Notes: generated from the letters alone by a model not told the origin. Positions 1-11,274 are shown, numbered from the stretch's first letter. The stretch: 64,000 bases of DNA from Paraescarpia echinospica (GCA_020002185.1 CM034537.1:68348286-68412285), one strand, 5' to 3'. Numbers and translations are program-made.

Positions 1-61
1 ATCATTATTTATATATAGTGTATATATATATATATATATGAGTGTGTATGTATGCATAAAA

Positions 62-650
62 CAGCTATTGTCAATTATGTTCTTGTCATGAGGTACTGTT
101 GTGCCAATAATAATTATATCAGTTTTATCTGGATTTAGCTTCAATTTACTTGCTTCCATCCACAGCAAGATGTCAGTGAGACAGTCATTTAAAGTTGATA
201 GAGATGTCTGTGTATCAGTTGGTGAAAGTGATATATACACCTGTGTGTCATCAGCATACACGTGATGATTTATATTATGATTAGTTATGACTCAACTAAT
301 AGATGTAGGGTATAAGCTAAACAGACCAGGGCCAAGGACAGAACCTTGTGGGACACCAAATGGAAGATGTTCTGGACAAGACAGTGAGCCAGATATGTTA
401 CTTCTTTGGTATTGGTCTGAACAATATGAACTAAACCACTGAAGAGCTGTGCCAGATATACCAAAATGTATATTAAGGCGATGTAAAAGAATGTTGTGAT
501 CTATTGTATCAAAAGCAGCTGATAGATCTAGTAAGGTGAGAGCAGTTAAGTTGCTATTGTCCATATTGCATTTGATAAATGCTGTGAATAAATGTGTTCA
601 TGGAGTCGATTTGCAACAATCTTCTCCAATACTTTCGACAAAAAACTAAG
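62..650 (-). pseudogene. LINE reverse transcriptase fragment
   Basis: Minus-strand translation shows, in order, a KVLEKIVANRL segment (near 600-645), an LDLSAAFDTIDH catalytic block (near 500-545), a [10 protein letters not shown] block (near 330-360) and a YADDTQVYISLSP block (near 225-265), followed by a KLNPDKT-like segment. These are reverse-transcriptase domains of a non-LTR retrotransposon of the jockey/CR1/L2 kind. The copy is broken: the stretch between the first two blocks is deleted and a frameshift separates the GVPQGS and YADD blocks. The 5' half, endonuclease and ORF1 are absent. It is a dead 5'-truncated copy; the exact clade is not assigned. Confidence 0.85.
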
Positions 651-659
651 ATTTCAGAT

Positions 660-2110
660 AGACTTCAGCTATAATGTAAACACCCATAAATATCCAGTCT
701 GATCGCTTGTATCTGTATGAATAAAACATTTGAAACAACATTATTTTGCTGCATGTGTATTATAAATAGCATGTATGTTAATTTGGGCCCATGTGTCAAC
801 GGGCTTTGCACTGTATATTATTTGTTATCAACAAACTTATAAATGTTGATACATTTTGCTCAGTTACGTAAATTGTTACACACCATGATTTATAATGTTA
901 TCTAAGAACAGTTTGTTTTCTAACATGTAATTTCATGTAGGTTTTTGTCAAAACACTATATTGGAATATATAGGATATTAGCCTTGGTTTATGGGAATGT
1001 GTATCAAATCAAACGTTATGAAAGGTATGTAAAATTTTACATCACAGTATGCGTTTTTATAATAAAATTGGGCATCTGATAGATCATTTCTCAAGGTTGG
1101 CATATTTGCAATGTACCCAGTGTCTCTCCCCCAGAATGATAAAATCAAAGAGAGTCAGCACACATTGAGCCAAGTAATCAAGATTATCTTAACTGCACTG
1201 CAGCTCCCACCCCTGGGTGTCCCCCCCCCCAGCATATGCATGCAGACCACCAAGTGACTGGAGCTGTACAGAGTGGCAGGTCAGATTGTCCAGTACTACT
1301 GAACAGTGAGGCAGGAGGGTCTAATGACAGTACACAGGAATAGCTTAGACCCATATATCAAATTACCATTTGGGTCATTAACTTTAATTGTTGTAATGCA
1401 TAGCCCCTAATATGTTTTAATTTAACTAACACAACTTTCAATTTAAGAAATTCATATTTTATGAAGGTAAATATTGTACATAGTTTGTAACAAAAATATA
1501 ACTTGCACTACAAAGGAATGTTGTATATAAATATAAAAACAGTTGTTGTATAGGACAGTAATGATATATACCAATATATATTGTATCATTACTGTTGTAG
1601 TCAACAAATTATGTATGCTAGATATCGTAAACAGAATGCAGAAACCTTTTTGTATCTGTGACAAATAAATTATGACAGTTCAACAAGATGTCTCAAATTA
1701 CAGTACCACATAAATTTTGACCAGATCCCAGTACTTGTTAGGATAGCCCAACTAAAATAAATACAGCGCAAACTATTAACATACACTGGAATGGATTCCT
1801 TTACAAATTACAGTGAGGACCTCATATTAATGTAATTATTATTCTAAAGTACTAATATACATGACCAATGCATACTGGCGTAGTTACGTAGAAGCAATTA
1901 AGCTGAATATCTTGCAAAATCGTAACGGATTATGTGGCAACGGCTCTCTCAGTGTCTTGACATTGATGCTGACAGATCAGTGGTTGACATACGTCGTACG
2001 ATACGTATCCTGAATCAAAGCCTCAATGCAGAAATACCTTCTCGCGAAAAGTGTACAGGAATGGTAAAATAACATGCCAAAAATAAATGTTTAATCTATG
2101 GTTTACTGGT
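660..2110. other. AT-rich interval without a recognisable gene
   Basis: No ORF here resembles a known protein on either strand. The interval holds short A/T runs and a C9 homopolymer near 1221, and no direct or inverted repeat was seen that marks an element. Confidence 0.6.
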
Positions 2111-2114
2111 ATTG

Positions 2115-2412
2115 TTAAATTAACAGAACATTTATTTTTCGCATGTTACTACCGTTATTTAGCACTTTTGCGATGTTCTTATTATACTTATAACGCCATT
2201 CGCCAGGTGGCGCTACGGTGCCAAGACTAAATGTTCGTCCGGAAGATCGGCTAAAATGCATGAATTGTGTAACTCCTGGGTAAAATGCAGCCTGAAAGTT
2301 TATAGTAATGCACACACAAACCCTATATATACCATCAACTGCCAAACTATCTACCAACACATTATATTACATGGTCGTGCGTGGTCGTTCGTGGTCGTGC
2401 GTGGTCGTGCGC
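2115..2412 (-). repeat. Dispersed repeat copy 1 (TATATA-box and GGTGGCG-box family)
   Basis: Read on the minus strand this block runs through ACGACCACGC decamer repeats (2374-2412), a GGTATATATAG segment, a TTTGTGTGTGC segment and a CGCCACCTGGCGAATG box (2197-2212). The same landmarks occur in the same order on the plus strand at 23998-24240, so the two blocks belong to one dispersed family. Part of the block can be translated (81 residues), but the similarity is at DNA level and no protein family is recognised. It could be an LTR or a short nonautonomous element; ends are not defined. Confidence 0.55.
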
Positions 2413-2419
2413 CTTTTAG

Positions 2420-2725
2420 TCAAACCCGTTTCGACGGCTGTGCCTGTTGTCTGAAACTAAATATTGTCGGTACTGCTCCGATCTTCAAAACCCGACGTCG
2501 CCGACGTTTCGACGGGTCTTGTCCCATCAATTGATGAAACATATCCACTTCGAAACACGTTTCTTCGAAATGTGCCGAACACAGAGTACTGTACTTTGAG
2601 CCCGCCCGTCCGCAGTTATGAATCCACTTCTTTAGTTCTGGTCTATTCAGCGGGAAATGGAACCAAGACAGCTCTTTGTTTTTCACATTCGTATTGTTAC
2701 ACCCGTATGCCGAACAGCTTGGCAT
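2420..2725 (-). CDS. THAP-type zinc-finger protein (single exon or first exon)
   Basis: The 101-residue ORF begins MPSCSAYGCNN and carries the hallmarks of a THAP DNA-binding domain: a C-x4-C pair at residues 4 and 9, the FHFP motif near 23-26, a conserved tryptophan near 34, a C-x2-H pair in LCSAHF, and AVPTIF at the domain end, followed by a basic run (KRRRRR) just before it. THAP domains bind DNA through one zinc ion and occur in host regulators and in P-element-type transposases. The ORF covers only the DNA-binding module, so it is either a first exon or a transposon remnant. Start is the first ATG, directly before the domain as is usual for THAP proteins. It lies just outside the left TIR of the Harbinger element. 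Confidence 0.75.
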   Translation of the reverse strand: MPSCSAYGCNNTNVKNKELSWFHFPLNRPELKKWIHNCGRAGSKYSTLCSAHFEETCFEVDMFHQLMGQDPSKRRRRRVLKIGAVPTIFSFRQQAQPSKRV

Positions 2726-2820
2726 ATTGCAAAGTCACATTTTTACTCCAAACCAACCACAACAAAGTCCAACGAAGCGTACGCCGTAACATGTGTGACA
2801 ACTGCACCAGGTCCAATCAA

Positions 2821-2859
2821 CAATGACAGCATTGCCAATCATTGGCAATGCTGTCATTG
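2821..2859. repeat. Perfect 19-bp-arm palindrome
   Basis: Positions 2821-2839 are the exact reverse complement of 2841-2859, with the single base C at 2840 as the centre. The arm reads CAATGACAGCATTGCCAAT. Such a DNA could extrude a cruciform; it might also be two element ends joined head to head. It lies between the THAP exon and the Harbinger TIR. Confidence 0.9.
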
Positions 2860-2973
2860 CCTTCGTCATGGGATCACCGTGATAAAAATAATCCTGCTCG
2901 TTTATTGGTTGCTTTTGGTAAGATGGCTGCCTTCGTGTTAGCGAAGATTTCATTAGAATTTTCCACTTTGAGT

Positions 2974-3012
2974 AGACAGTTTCAGCTATAAGTTTTCGTT
3001 CACAACGTATCT
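2974..3012 (+). repeat. Left terminal inverted repeat of Harbinger element
   Basis: It begins AGACAGTTTCAGCTATAAGT and matches the reverse complement of 5646-5684, including ACGTATC after a short mismatch patch. The core GTTTCAGCTATAAGTTT recurs once more inside the element near 3069-3085. Confidence 0.85.
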
Positions 3013-3469
3013 CAACACTTAACGGATAGCCTATAAGTTTAACTTATCTCATCCGTAGTCTTAAAATAGTTTCAGCTATAAGTTTGAAGCAGCGTGCACA
3101 ACCACGTTTCCGCATCCGTTTCAAAGGTAGAAAGATTAAATGTATTAATTTTTTACTGTAAGTGTAGTATATGTAAGTTATGGAAACTTGCGACGGTAAC
3201 TAATACAACTTAATATATATATTTTATTGTCTTTTTGAGAAGTTGGTGATAATGCAAAGTATTTGTCCAATAAGGCCAAGTATATGGTGAAATAGTTTAT
3301 TGGGAGTTTATTTGGCAATACACATTACTTTTTTATCTATAGATAATGTGGAAAGACCATGATTTGTGTAATCATAAAAATCGATTTAAAACATCTTGTT
3401 GTGAGTATATATTAGTTGAATGTTCCTACATTGCAATATAATTAACATGTGTTTTATGCCTGTTAGGTA

Positions 3470-3870
3470 ATGACGGCCGGATTTTTGTTGCTACTTGCCG
3501 CTTTGGACGACGATGATGGTTTGTTCATGCTGGGAGCGTTAATTCACTGTGATGCTTTGAAAGAAGAGGATGCAAAAAGAAGACGAATGAACAGTTCGTC
3601 ACGATTTAACCTAGCTGCGTCTGAAGAGGAAGCCTGATCAATTTCCGTTTCAAGAAAGACGACTTAGGCCTAAGAAAAGCACTGAGAATACCAGAAACCA
3701 TTACACTGCCTCAAAGATCAGTGTTCTCAAGGTTGGATGCATTGTGTGTGTTATTGAGAAGATTGTCTTACCCTAACAGGTGGTGTGATTTAGAGAGCTT
3801 CTTTGGAAGATGATGAGGGGAATTAAGCGAAATTAGCAGTTACTTGGTAGATCGCATTGCAACTGCACAT
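3470..3870 (+). pseudogene. Harbinger transposase, N-terminal part (broken)
   Basis: An ATG at 3470 follows an acceptor-like TTAG. The first frame starts MTAGFLLLLAALDDDDG and ends at a stop near 3636. A shifted frame from about 3646 reads FKKDDLG, then LRKALRIPETITLPQRSVF, then YPNRWCDLESFFG, the conserved N-terminal region of PIF/Harbinger nuclease-type transposases. Two adjacent stop codons interrupt it near 3797, after which the frame still resembles the family (ISSYLVDRIA). The DDE catalytic exons that should follow are missing: the convergent partner gene ends at 3919. So the gene has a frameshift, stops and a 3' truncation. Confidence 0.75.
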
Positions 3871-3918
3871 AGCTTAACTTTTTATTTAAATGACACTGTA
3901 AAAAGACAGTTTAACACG

Positions 3919-4697
3919 TCACATCTTCTTCTGCAGAAGCTGCATCATTACGTCAGCTTGACGACGTTCGATATCCATGCGTTGGCGGCGCTCCTGCTCT
4001 TCCAGGGCAAACTTTCTCTGTTCCAGCTCCAAACGCTGGCGCTGCAGTTCTAGTTCTTTGTTTTTGTAATCGGCATCTTCTTTGCTTTTTTCTCGTAGAT
4101 AAACCAACAGGGCATCTGCTGGCTTAGCTGCTTTCAAAGCCTTCTTCTTTGATGGTGTGACATCTGTAGCGGCTTCTGCATTTGTGACGCCAGTAATAGT
4201 AGAACCTATACAATAACAATATAATTGATACTTTATTGATAACATTAAATCATACCCCTCTAGTCACGTTATCAACAAAGAATGATGCAGCAAAACATGT
4301 TATAGCCACTTCATTGCGTAGCTTTCAGCTGTTTAAACTTAACCACATGATCCAACACTCATATAGTTTCACAATTTTTGTTTACTGTTGTATGGATAAT
4401 ATTATTATGACAAACATCTCAGCATAACACAAACCTGTGCCTGCACTGAGGTCAGGGGTTACTGGCAGATCAGAAGCATCCGTTGCTTGACTACAACTGG
4501 CGCGTGTTGGCATGTACGGCTTTGCTTTCGCGTTTTTCATTGCACTGTCTCTCAAAAACAGTGCAACTCGCTTGTCGTTGCCAGTGCTATTGGCGCCATT
4601 CGTTGCTTTCCGTTTGAGAGGCACTCTCGAATGCACCATGTCTGCAAGTTCTTGCAGTAGTTGGTCCTTCTCATTGCATTCCTCCTCTGTGCCGGAT
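3919..4697 (-). CDS. Harbinger partner protein (Myb/SANT-type family), C-terminal two exons
   Basis: Two exons join in frame: 4435-4697 (acceptor TTTTCAG before 4697, donor GTTTGTG after 4435) and 3919-4205 (acceptor TATAG before 4205). The split glycine codon G/GT is completed across the junction. The product reads from an acidic, glutamate-rich start through a Ser/Thr-rich linker to a coiled coil with KELELQRQRLELEQRKF and a stop after LLQKKM. Such a coiled-coil tail is typical of the Myb/SANT-like proteins carried by Harbinger elements or of host genes derived from them. The N-terminal Myb/SANT exon was not found; a large microsatellite occupies the region upstream. The second exon is fully open. 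Confidence 0.6.
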
Positions 4698-4725
4698 CTG
4701 AAAATTAAGGACAAGAATGCATGCA

Positions 4726-4740
4726 AGTGTGTGTGTGTGT

Positions 4741-4786
<46 letters not shown>

Positions 4787-4964
4787 ATGCGTGTGTGAGT
4801 GATGAGTGACTGACTGACTGACTGAACGAGTGAGTGTGTGTGTGTATGTGCGTCTGTGTGTGTGTGAGCGAGTGTGTGAGTGAGTGAGTGAGTGAGTGAG
4901 TGAGTGAGTGAGTGAGTGAATGAGTGATGAATGAGTGAGTTAATGCGTGTGTGTGTATGTGCAC

Positions 4965-5007
<43 letters not shown>

Positions 5008-5010
5008 CTT
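4726..5010. repeat. (TG)n / (TGAG)n microsatellite
   Basis: Long TG runs at 4729-4785 and 4965-5004 flank a TGAG/TGAC tetranucleotide run (about 4805-4935). It lies inside the Harbinger element. ORFs of poly-His/Thr or Cys/Val type read through it and are artefacts. Confidence 0.95.
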
Positions 5011-5645
5011 GCGTGCGTGCGAATGTATTTGTCATCTCCCGTACTGCCGCAACGTAGCCAAAAACGAAACACATTTCTTTCTTCGTCCTTCGACTTCCGC
5101 TTCTATTAAATCTAAAAATAATAATTATAAGCAAATGTACATAAAATATTATTAATATTTTGTTTACAGTTTGGATACATAGTAGAAGCCCCGTAACTAA
5201 ACAGGCATTGCCTCAATCGTGCTGATTACCTGTTTAAATAATATGTCACGCGTCGTGGCAAGCATGGCGGCCGGTAACCGGCTTAGCTAAAGTCCCATTA
5301 AACGGAACTTTTACATTTCTTAGCCTTCGACCGTGCCATGCATGACTGATTTCTCACCCCGCGGGAGGCAGTTGTGTTGCCGTTCTTAAAAGTCTGATTG
5401 CTCTAAAACTTCTGATGTTTTCTCAGTGTGGTTAAGTTATATATTTTCTTGGCTATCTAAATTAAATAGCATGTTAAACATAAACGCGTTTTCTTTTAAT
5501 TAACGTTCACAACAGTATACGTAGCATACTCACTTATTGCTGCCATTCTATCAGTATTTACGTATCCTTATCTCGGCTCGACACCGATGGAGAACATGTG
5601 ACCGGCACATTCTAGTGACGTCAGTGCCTATAAGTTACGGGTTTG

Positions 5646-5684
5646 GCGATACGTAGCGCGAAAAACTTATAGCTGAAACTGTCT
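5646..5684 (-). repeat. Right terminal inverted repeat of Harbinger element
   Basis: The plus strand ends ACTTATAGCTGAAACTGTCT at 5684, the exact complement of the first 20 bp of the left TIR. Confidence 0.85.
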
Positions 5685-5689
5685 AAAAA

Positions 5690-6403
5690 ATACCAGTAAA
5701 CCACTGACGTTAAAAATATGATTACAGTTGGAAATAGTTAGTTTGCATTAACTCTTTAGGTGCTTAACACTAAAAAGTTCCCTTATGTTTCCCTTTAATG
5801 ATCCTCCTCGTGTTTTTCTTAGCTTTTTCTAAACCAAAGTCTGAACAATTTATGGACGCTTAACCACATTTTATTTGATAAAGTTAAACGCAGTATAAGC
5901 CGCCGATCTGGAATTGTAATTGTGAGTGAGTGAGTGAGTTAGTTAGTGAGTGAGTGAGTGATAGATTCGAGAGAGGGAGTGAGTGAGTTTATTCTGTGAA
6001 ATTATATAGATGCAGCTAGAACAGAAAATAACATCATATATATATATATATATATATATAATAGTATTCAAGATAACACATTAAATCCCACAAAAGTACA
6101 CTTATTCCCAATGTGGTTTTCAAACATAGTAATACATTAATATTGACAATAAAAAATAAAAATATATGTATAATAAATATAAAAAACAATAAATAAATAT
6201 TCTTAAAACAAGATATTAAAACATGACAATGTGAATATTCTAATAAAGCATGTAAACTATTTAGACAAAGTTATTATCCTACACATGATAAACTATAGTA
6301 AGCGTTTCTTGTCAACCAAGTGACTATATAACATAGACATCACCTGTTTTTTAACTAGTTTTAGAGCGACATTGTTTAGTTTCAATTGGCAAATTATTCC
6401 AGT

Positions 6404-6444
<41 letters not shown>

Positions 6445-7010
6445 ACAAAGTTTACACAGAAGTCTTAACTCTTGGAATCACACATGCCAATTCACTTGCT
6501 TTTGTGTTGGAACTATGTTGCACAATATTAACATTTTCTCTTAAATATGCTGGTGCATTACCATTGATAATGTTGTACATGTTGCCCAGCTTTAACTGTT
6601 CTACTCTACACTCAGCAGGGAGCAATTAAATTAATTTGCATAAACATGAAACCTCGGTGGAGCATTTAATATGATAATCTGATAATAACTTGCTGCGCTG
6701 CAGTTGACGGTCTGTGGACTAGTGGGGCTGCTTATCTTTCCAGGTTACTGAGACCCCCACATACTTTTATTTGTATTGAATAGAACAGTGTAATGTCTGC
6801 TGTCTTACAATCCCCGTCATAATATGGATCACTAGTTAAGATCTGGTAAAAGATAACTGGTGACATCACTATAACCCTCCAGATCATTCTAGGTATTTGC
6901 ACGAGCCATGCCATATGAGTAAATATTCCAGGCAAGACATTATTTTCAACGCGAGATTCAATATATATCAGACTGAGATTTACCTCATTCTCACTTCATT
7001 GTCATGTCTT
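5690..7010. other. Gene-free interval with microsatellites
   Basis: It contains GAGT/GTGA runs at about 5922-5988, TA runs at about 6036-6060 and 6406-6440, and otherwise AT-rich sequence. No coding similarity was recognised. Confidence 0.6.
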
Positions 7011-7015
7011 TCGTA

Positions 7016-7445
7016 GCTCCATCATGTTGGATGAAGTTCCTTAGCAACACAACATGTTCTTGGCAACATGACGTGTCGTTGGATGAAGTTCCTTGACAAC
7101 ACAACATGTTCTTGGTAACATGGCATATGTAGTTGGATGAAGTTCCTTAGCAACATAACATGTTCTTGCCAACATGGCATATGCAGTTGGATGAAGTTCC
7201 TTAGCAAAACAACATGTTCTTAGCAACAGCCTTAATTGGGTCCGCTGTCAACCTGGAATTGTATATAATTTTGCGTTTGTTTTACCGATTATTTATATTT
7301 GTATGTATAATTTATACAATTCCAAATAAAGCCTACCTAAAGCCTACCTACATGACATGTAGTTGGATGAAGTTCATTAGCAACAAAACATGTTCTTGGC
7401 AACATGGCATGTGTAGTTGGATGAAGTTCCTTGGCAACTTATCAG
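7016..7445. repeat. Tandem repeat of about 52-56 bp, interrupted
   Basis: The phrase TTGGATGAAGTTCC recurs near 7026, 7078, 7131, 7187 and 7419, with a variant near 7363 (TTGGATGAAGTTCA). Each is followed by a CAACATGTTCTTGGCAACATG-like segment. Between about 7220 and 7355 the array is interrupted by unrelated sequence containing AATAAAGCCTACC, which could be an inserted short element. Confidence 0.85.
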
Positions 7446-7556
7446 GTAATTGGACGACATTCACCTCTAATGCTGACGACCATCTTTCTCAATTACTATT
7501 AGTTTCACGAGTCAACAGTTCCACTGTGTTACTTGTTGGATTTGCTGCTGCCAATG

Positions 7557-7955
7557 TCACCACTGTGTGTGTCTACATGGTCAGCATTGTCACTGTTTTG
7601 TTTGTCAACATGGTCAGCATTGTCACTGTTTTGTTTGTCAACATGGTCAGCATTGTCACTGTTTTGTTTGTCAACATGGTCAGCATTGTCACTCTTTGTG
7701 ATCTGTGTTATCACTGTTATGTATATCTTTGTGACCTATGTTGTCACTGTCATGTCCATCTTTATGACATGTGTTGTCACTGTCATGACTATATATGTGA
7801 CTTGTGTTGTCACTGTCATGTATATCTTTGTGACCTGCGTTGTCACTGTCATGCTTGTCTTTATGACCTGTGTTGCCACTGTCATGTCTATCTTTGTGAC
7901 CTGTTTTGTCACTGTCATGTTTGTCTTTGTGACCTGTGTTTTACTGTCATGTCTG
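7557..7955. repeat. Two adjacent 33-36 bp minisatellites
   Basis: From about 7577 to 7690 a 33-bp unit (ATGGTCAGCATTGTCACTGT and onward) repeats about four times. From about 7720 to 7950 a related unit built on TGTGACCTGTGTTGTCACTG continues about seven times. Both units carry TTGTCACTGT, so the second array probably grew from the first. Units of 33 bp keep frames open, which explains a 251-codon ORF (7214-7969) that has no family resemblance. Confidence 0.9.
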
Positions 7956-8157
7956 TCACTGTGCTTTGACTTATTGTTGTCCATTTTGGAATGTGTTCTG
8001 TTGCTGCTGAGATTCTCTCTCTAATTGTGTCCATTTTAAATCTTGTAATAATCAGCAACAATATTGTAAGAATATCGTGACTTCGTTTATTTTGCTGCAC
8101 GTATCTTGATTGCTTCCAAAATACAGACTGTTACGCCTTTCTTTAGAAATGGGTAGG

Positions 8158-8630
8158 TGCATACATACGTACATACATACATATATGCATGCATTCGCAA
8201 TTAATATCATGCACGCACACACACGCACTCATACTCTTACGACACAATTACACGCGCGCACGCACACACACACACAAACATGTATACATGTACGCACACA
8301 TGCCCGCACTGACACACACTCACACGTGCACACACGAGCACACGTATGCAAGGACGCTCTGACACTCACACGCGCGCGCGCGCGCGCGCACACACACACA
8401 CACCAGACCCCTAGTGCGGTTTATTGTGTTGGTATGGTATATTGTTAGACCCTCGACTACACACCTTGAGGTCAACTAAAATCTCACATTTAGAACCACT
8501 CTTGGAGGCTCACAAAATATATCAAATTGAGCACCTCCTTTGTTCGAGCGAAACTCACACGCACGTGCACACCACACGCACGCATAAACACATGCGCGCA
8601 CGCATAAACACACACACACTCACAAGTACA
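8158..8630. repeat. CA-rich microsatellite tract
   Basis: Interrupted (CA)n with ACGC and CGCG patches, including a pure CGCG run near 8372-8388. Small poly-His/Thr ORFs here are artefacts. Confidence 0.9.
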
Positions 8631-8784
8631 TAATAACTCCTTATCCTTATCTGTCATAAAGAATCACCTCTGCTGGTTTCAGATATCTGAACATTCACAA
8701 AACGTATTTTAAATTTAAGAAAAACATTGATTGTAATTATTTCACGAGATGTCGCATACATACTTGCCCGTCTGCTTGGCTGTT

Positions 8785-8793
<9 letters not shown>

Positions 8794-8862
<69 letters not shown>
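8794..8862. repeat. (TG)n microsatellite
   Basis: An almost uninterrupted TG run of about 65 bp. Confidence 0.95.
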
Positions 8863-8865
<3 letters not shown>

Positions 8866-8869
8866 AAAC

Positions 8870-9950
8870 TGACGACACGTTATTGGTTCTATATTATAAT
8901 TCCAAAAAAGAACAACTAGCTAGCGCTAGCTTATTTCTCAACTAAGCTCCAGCCACACTAAAGCCATCGATATGTCTTAGAGTAGGATCTTTGTCATTGG
9001 AATAATTATAAAAGGGTAACATATGAATCATCATAAAATGCATAGCATTGCAACAGTTGGGTATTTACGATTATGCAAGCTGCACAATTAAAACAAAATT
9101 AAAGTTTATTTTGAACTGTTTAATTTACTATACTGAACATTCGACCTAAGTTCACTCTGTAAGCCTACTGGTATTAAGTGTACATAACGAGAGAAGGACA
9201 ATTACCAGTCACACGCCAGTTGGACACGCATGACCGCACAACACTTAGTTCGCTGCCTTCGAGTGTGTTGTGTTCAGATTAGCTGGCGGCGGCGGCGGCG
9301 GCGGCAACAATCGGACTCAATCTTGGTATCGAAATTACGCTTTGTCTGTTTTTGCGCAGTTAGTTGTTGAAGTTCCATCAACTGATACACCTCCTAAGTT
9401 AGCAGTGTAACAATAACATGTACCGCGGATTATGATAACTAACTAACTAGGCAGATATAACAAAAACATGACAGATTATACTACCAAAATTAATGTCGAT
9501 AAAAAGATTCCAAATTCGTGAACATTGGCCAAAAGGCTCATGTAGCGAAGCGTACATTAATACTTTTTAATTAACAGCAATGTAGTGTGGTGTGTGAACG
9601 CAGGTCTGTGTGATGCGTACTGTAGCGTAGTGTGGTGTGTCTGTGTGATGCGTACTGTAGCGTAATGTGTAGTGTGTAGTTCTTGCTTCATACTCTCGTG
9701 TTCAGCAACAACCGCCAGATAGTTTATTGAAGCCAAGTCCGTAATTCTCCCCTATAGTACATAACCTCTCCATAGACAGGATTCTAGCACAACCTCCTTG
9801 TGATATACTACAAATACTGGGCACCTTGCGGCCCCGGGCAAATGTGCTAGGGATCTCGGAGTTGGTTGGAGCCCCAGAGGTGGGTGTGCAGGGCCCACCA
9901 GCGTGTGGACACGTCCCGACACTCACTATTCCACCCCCAACTATGGGTAA
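8870..9950. other. Gene-free interval
   Basis: It holds a short CGG run (about 9283-9303), an approximate 43-bp duplication containing GATGCGTACTGTAGCGTA (about 9595-9665), and no recognisable coding region. Confidence 0.6.
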
Positions 9951-9959
9951 ATAATACTG

Positions 9960-10657
9960 GGCAGATCATACTCATTATCCATGTTAGGCAAATTTTCTAA
10001 GAGAAGGAAACCCCAAATTTAAACCCGGGCATGTGGGGCTCGATAGTCTTGGCAGACAGCTCTCATAGGAGAAGGCAACATCCAATATCAAACGGCACTG
10101 TAGGTCAGCCAGGGCAGCGCTGCAGTGGCTACAATGTCCCAATCAATGGCATCGGTACAGAGTCTTGATGTGGTTACCGCGTCCGGGGTTGCAGATGCGC
10201 CACTTTGCGCGGCAGTGGTAATAAATCAGCGAAGCCCGGGTGGATCGTCTCGCCGGCGGCGACCCAGATGAGAAGTCCGGCTGGAAAGTCTCAATGTGGG
10301 GACGATGGGGGTTAAGCACTGGAAGTGGTAAATATGATGGATAGGAGGAAATTAGAGGTGTCGTGTATACAAGAAACCAAATGGAAAGGTGACCAGGCAC
10401 AGGCAAGAGGGCATAAGATGCTACATACTGGAGGATATGGAAGGAATAACGGTGTAAGCATCATAGTAACAGAGGAGATCAGTAGATACGTAGTGAGAGT
10501 AGAGAGATGGCAAGGGAGGATCATTATAGCATGAATGATGGTGAGAAAACATCTGGTGTGCGTCATGTCCGCGTAAGGACCTCAAACAGGAAGGGCCGAG
10601 TTAGAAAAGGGCTTTCAGAGAAGAGCTAGAGAGATGTGCATAGCTGGTGATTTTATT
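9960..10657 (+). pseudogene. LINE A, 5' region and endonuclease start
   Basis: The 5' part has the leader type AACCCCAAATTTAAACCCGG seen in front of many animal LINE ORFs. From about 10288 the plus strand encodes the beginning of an apurinic-type endonuclease: NMMDRRKLEVSCIQETKWKG (conserved QETKW with the catalytic Glu) and GVSIIVTEEI. The frame is interrupted by a stop near 10534 and then continues with weaker similarity. The element is cut at 10657 by the Ty3/gypsy insertion and resumes at 15545. Confidence 0.75.
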
Positions 10658-10662
10658 GCACC

Positions 10663-10823
10663 TATAATGCTTCTTACTGTATGTTAATTATTAATTAACC
10701 TCGTCGCCAAATCAAGAAATGCACCGTGTGACTTTATTACTACCTCATGAAGAACAGAACCCGGATGATTAGGCAAGAAACATCTATTCCTTGTGGACAT
10801 CAATATAGCATGTAATCAACACA
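10663..10823 (-). repeat. LTR (3' LTR of gypsy 1)
   Basis: 161 bp, ending GTAATCAACACA on the plus strand. It matches the other LTR except for short indels (for instance the right LTR has an extra TAATGCATC stretch) and one end mutation, TATAATG against TGTAATG. Confidence 0.9.
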
Positions 10824-10944
10824 TCCCCCTTTTTAGGATTAAGAGTCACGATAAATCAGAAAGGAAAGTCTCTGTAAATTAAGTTTCCCATTAATGCTAA
10901 GGATCACAGAATAGAGTTCCTATGTCATCAAATTAATATGACTA

Positions 10945-11274
10945 TTACAAGTCCAGTCGCACTAGAGCCTTTCGGACTCTCCCAGAGCGTCGTCGCACAG
11001 GTGAAGTCTTCACAGGCGAGGGCTGTGTCGCGACCTCATCTGCGTCTATCGTCTCTGTCCCGGGAGGTGCCTCAGTCGCCGTCGCTGGCTCTGACGCAGT
11101 AGATTCTTTAGTCTCGTGATCGGGCAGAGTTGCGGTTTCTGCACGATACGGTTTGAATACTTCTCGCGTTGTGAGTAAGTGTTGACGATTACGGCGCATG
11201 ACGCGTCCATCCTCACACTGAACGTCATAGGAACGAGGTCCGCTGAGACCTACTACTCTTGTGCGCTCCACCAA
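10945..11274 (-). pseudogene. Gypsy 1 pol C-terminal region
   Basis: This frame follows the integrase core after a frameshift and reads a VVGLSGPRSYDVQCEDGR segment, typical of the SH3-like domain behind gypsy integrases, then an acidic Thr/Pro-rich tail ending in RRRSGRVRKALVRLDL. The RRSGRVRK ending is a usual gypsy pol terminus. No chromodomain is visible. Confidence 0.75.

Larger units (their letters stand above)
2974..5684. mobile_element. PIF/Harbinger-type DNA transposon, degraded
   Basis: The ends are inverted repeats that begin AGACAGTTTCAGCTATAAGT (left at 2974; right end at 5684 on the opposite strand) and stay similar for nearly 40 bp to a shared ACGTATC. Inside are the two gene types typical of this superfamily: a Harbinger transposase segment on the plus strand (3470-3870) and a Myb-partner type gene on the minus strand (3919-4697). 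Harbinger elements move by a DDE transposase with a Myb-like partner that binds the ends. The transposase here has lost its catalytic part, so the copy is dead. A clean 3-bp TSD could not be defined (AGT against AAA directly outside). A microsatellite (4726-5010) has grown inside. Confidence 0.8.

Noticed and set aside
4671..5072. 133-codon minus ORF of His/Thr/Ser repeats
   Set aside because: Microsatellite translation inside the Harbinger element.
7214..7969. 251-codon plus-strand ORF with repeated LCDLCCHCHV-like phrases
   Set aside because: It is the reading of 33-36 bp minisatellites; other frames over the same array are also open.
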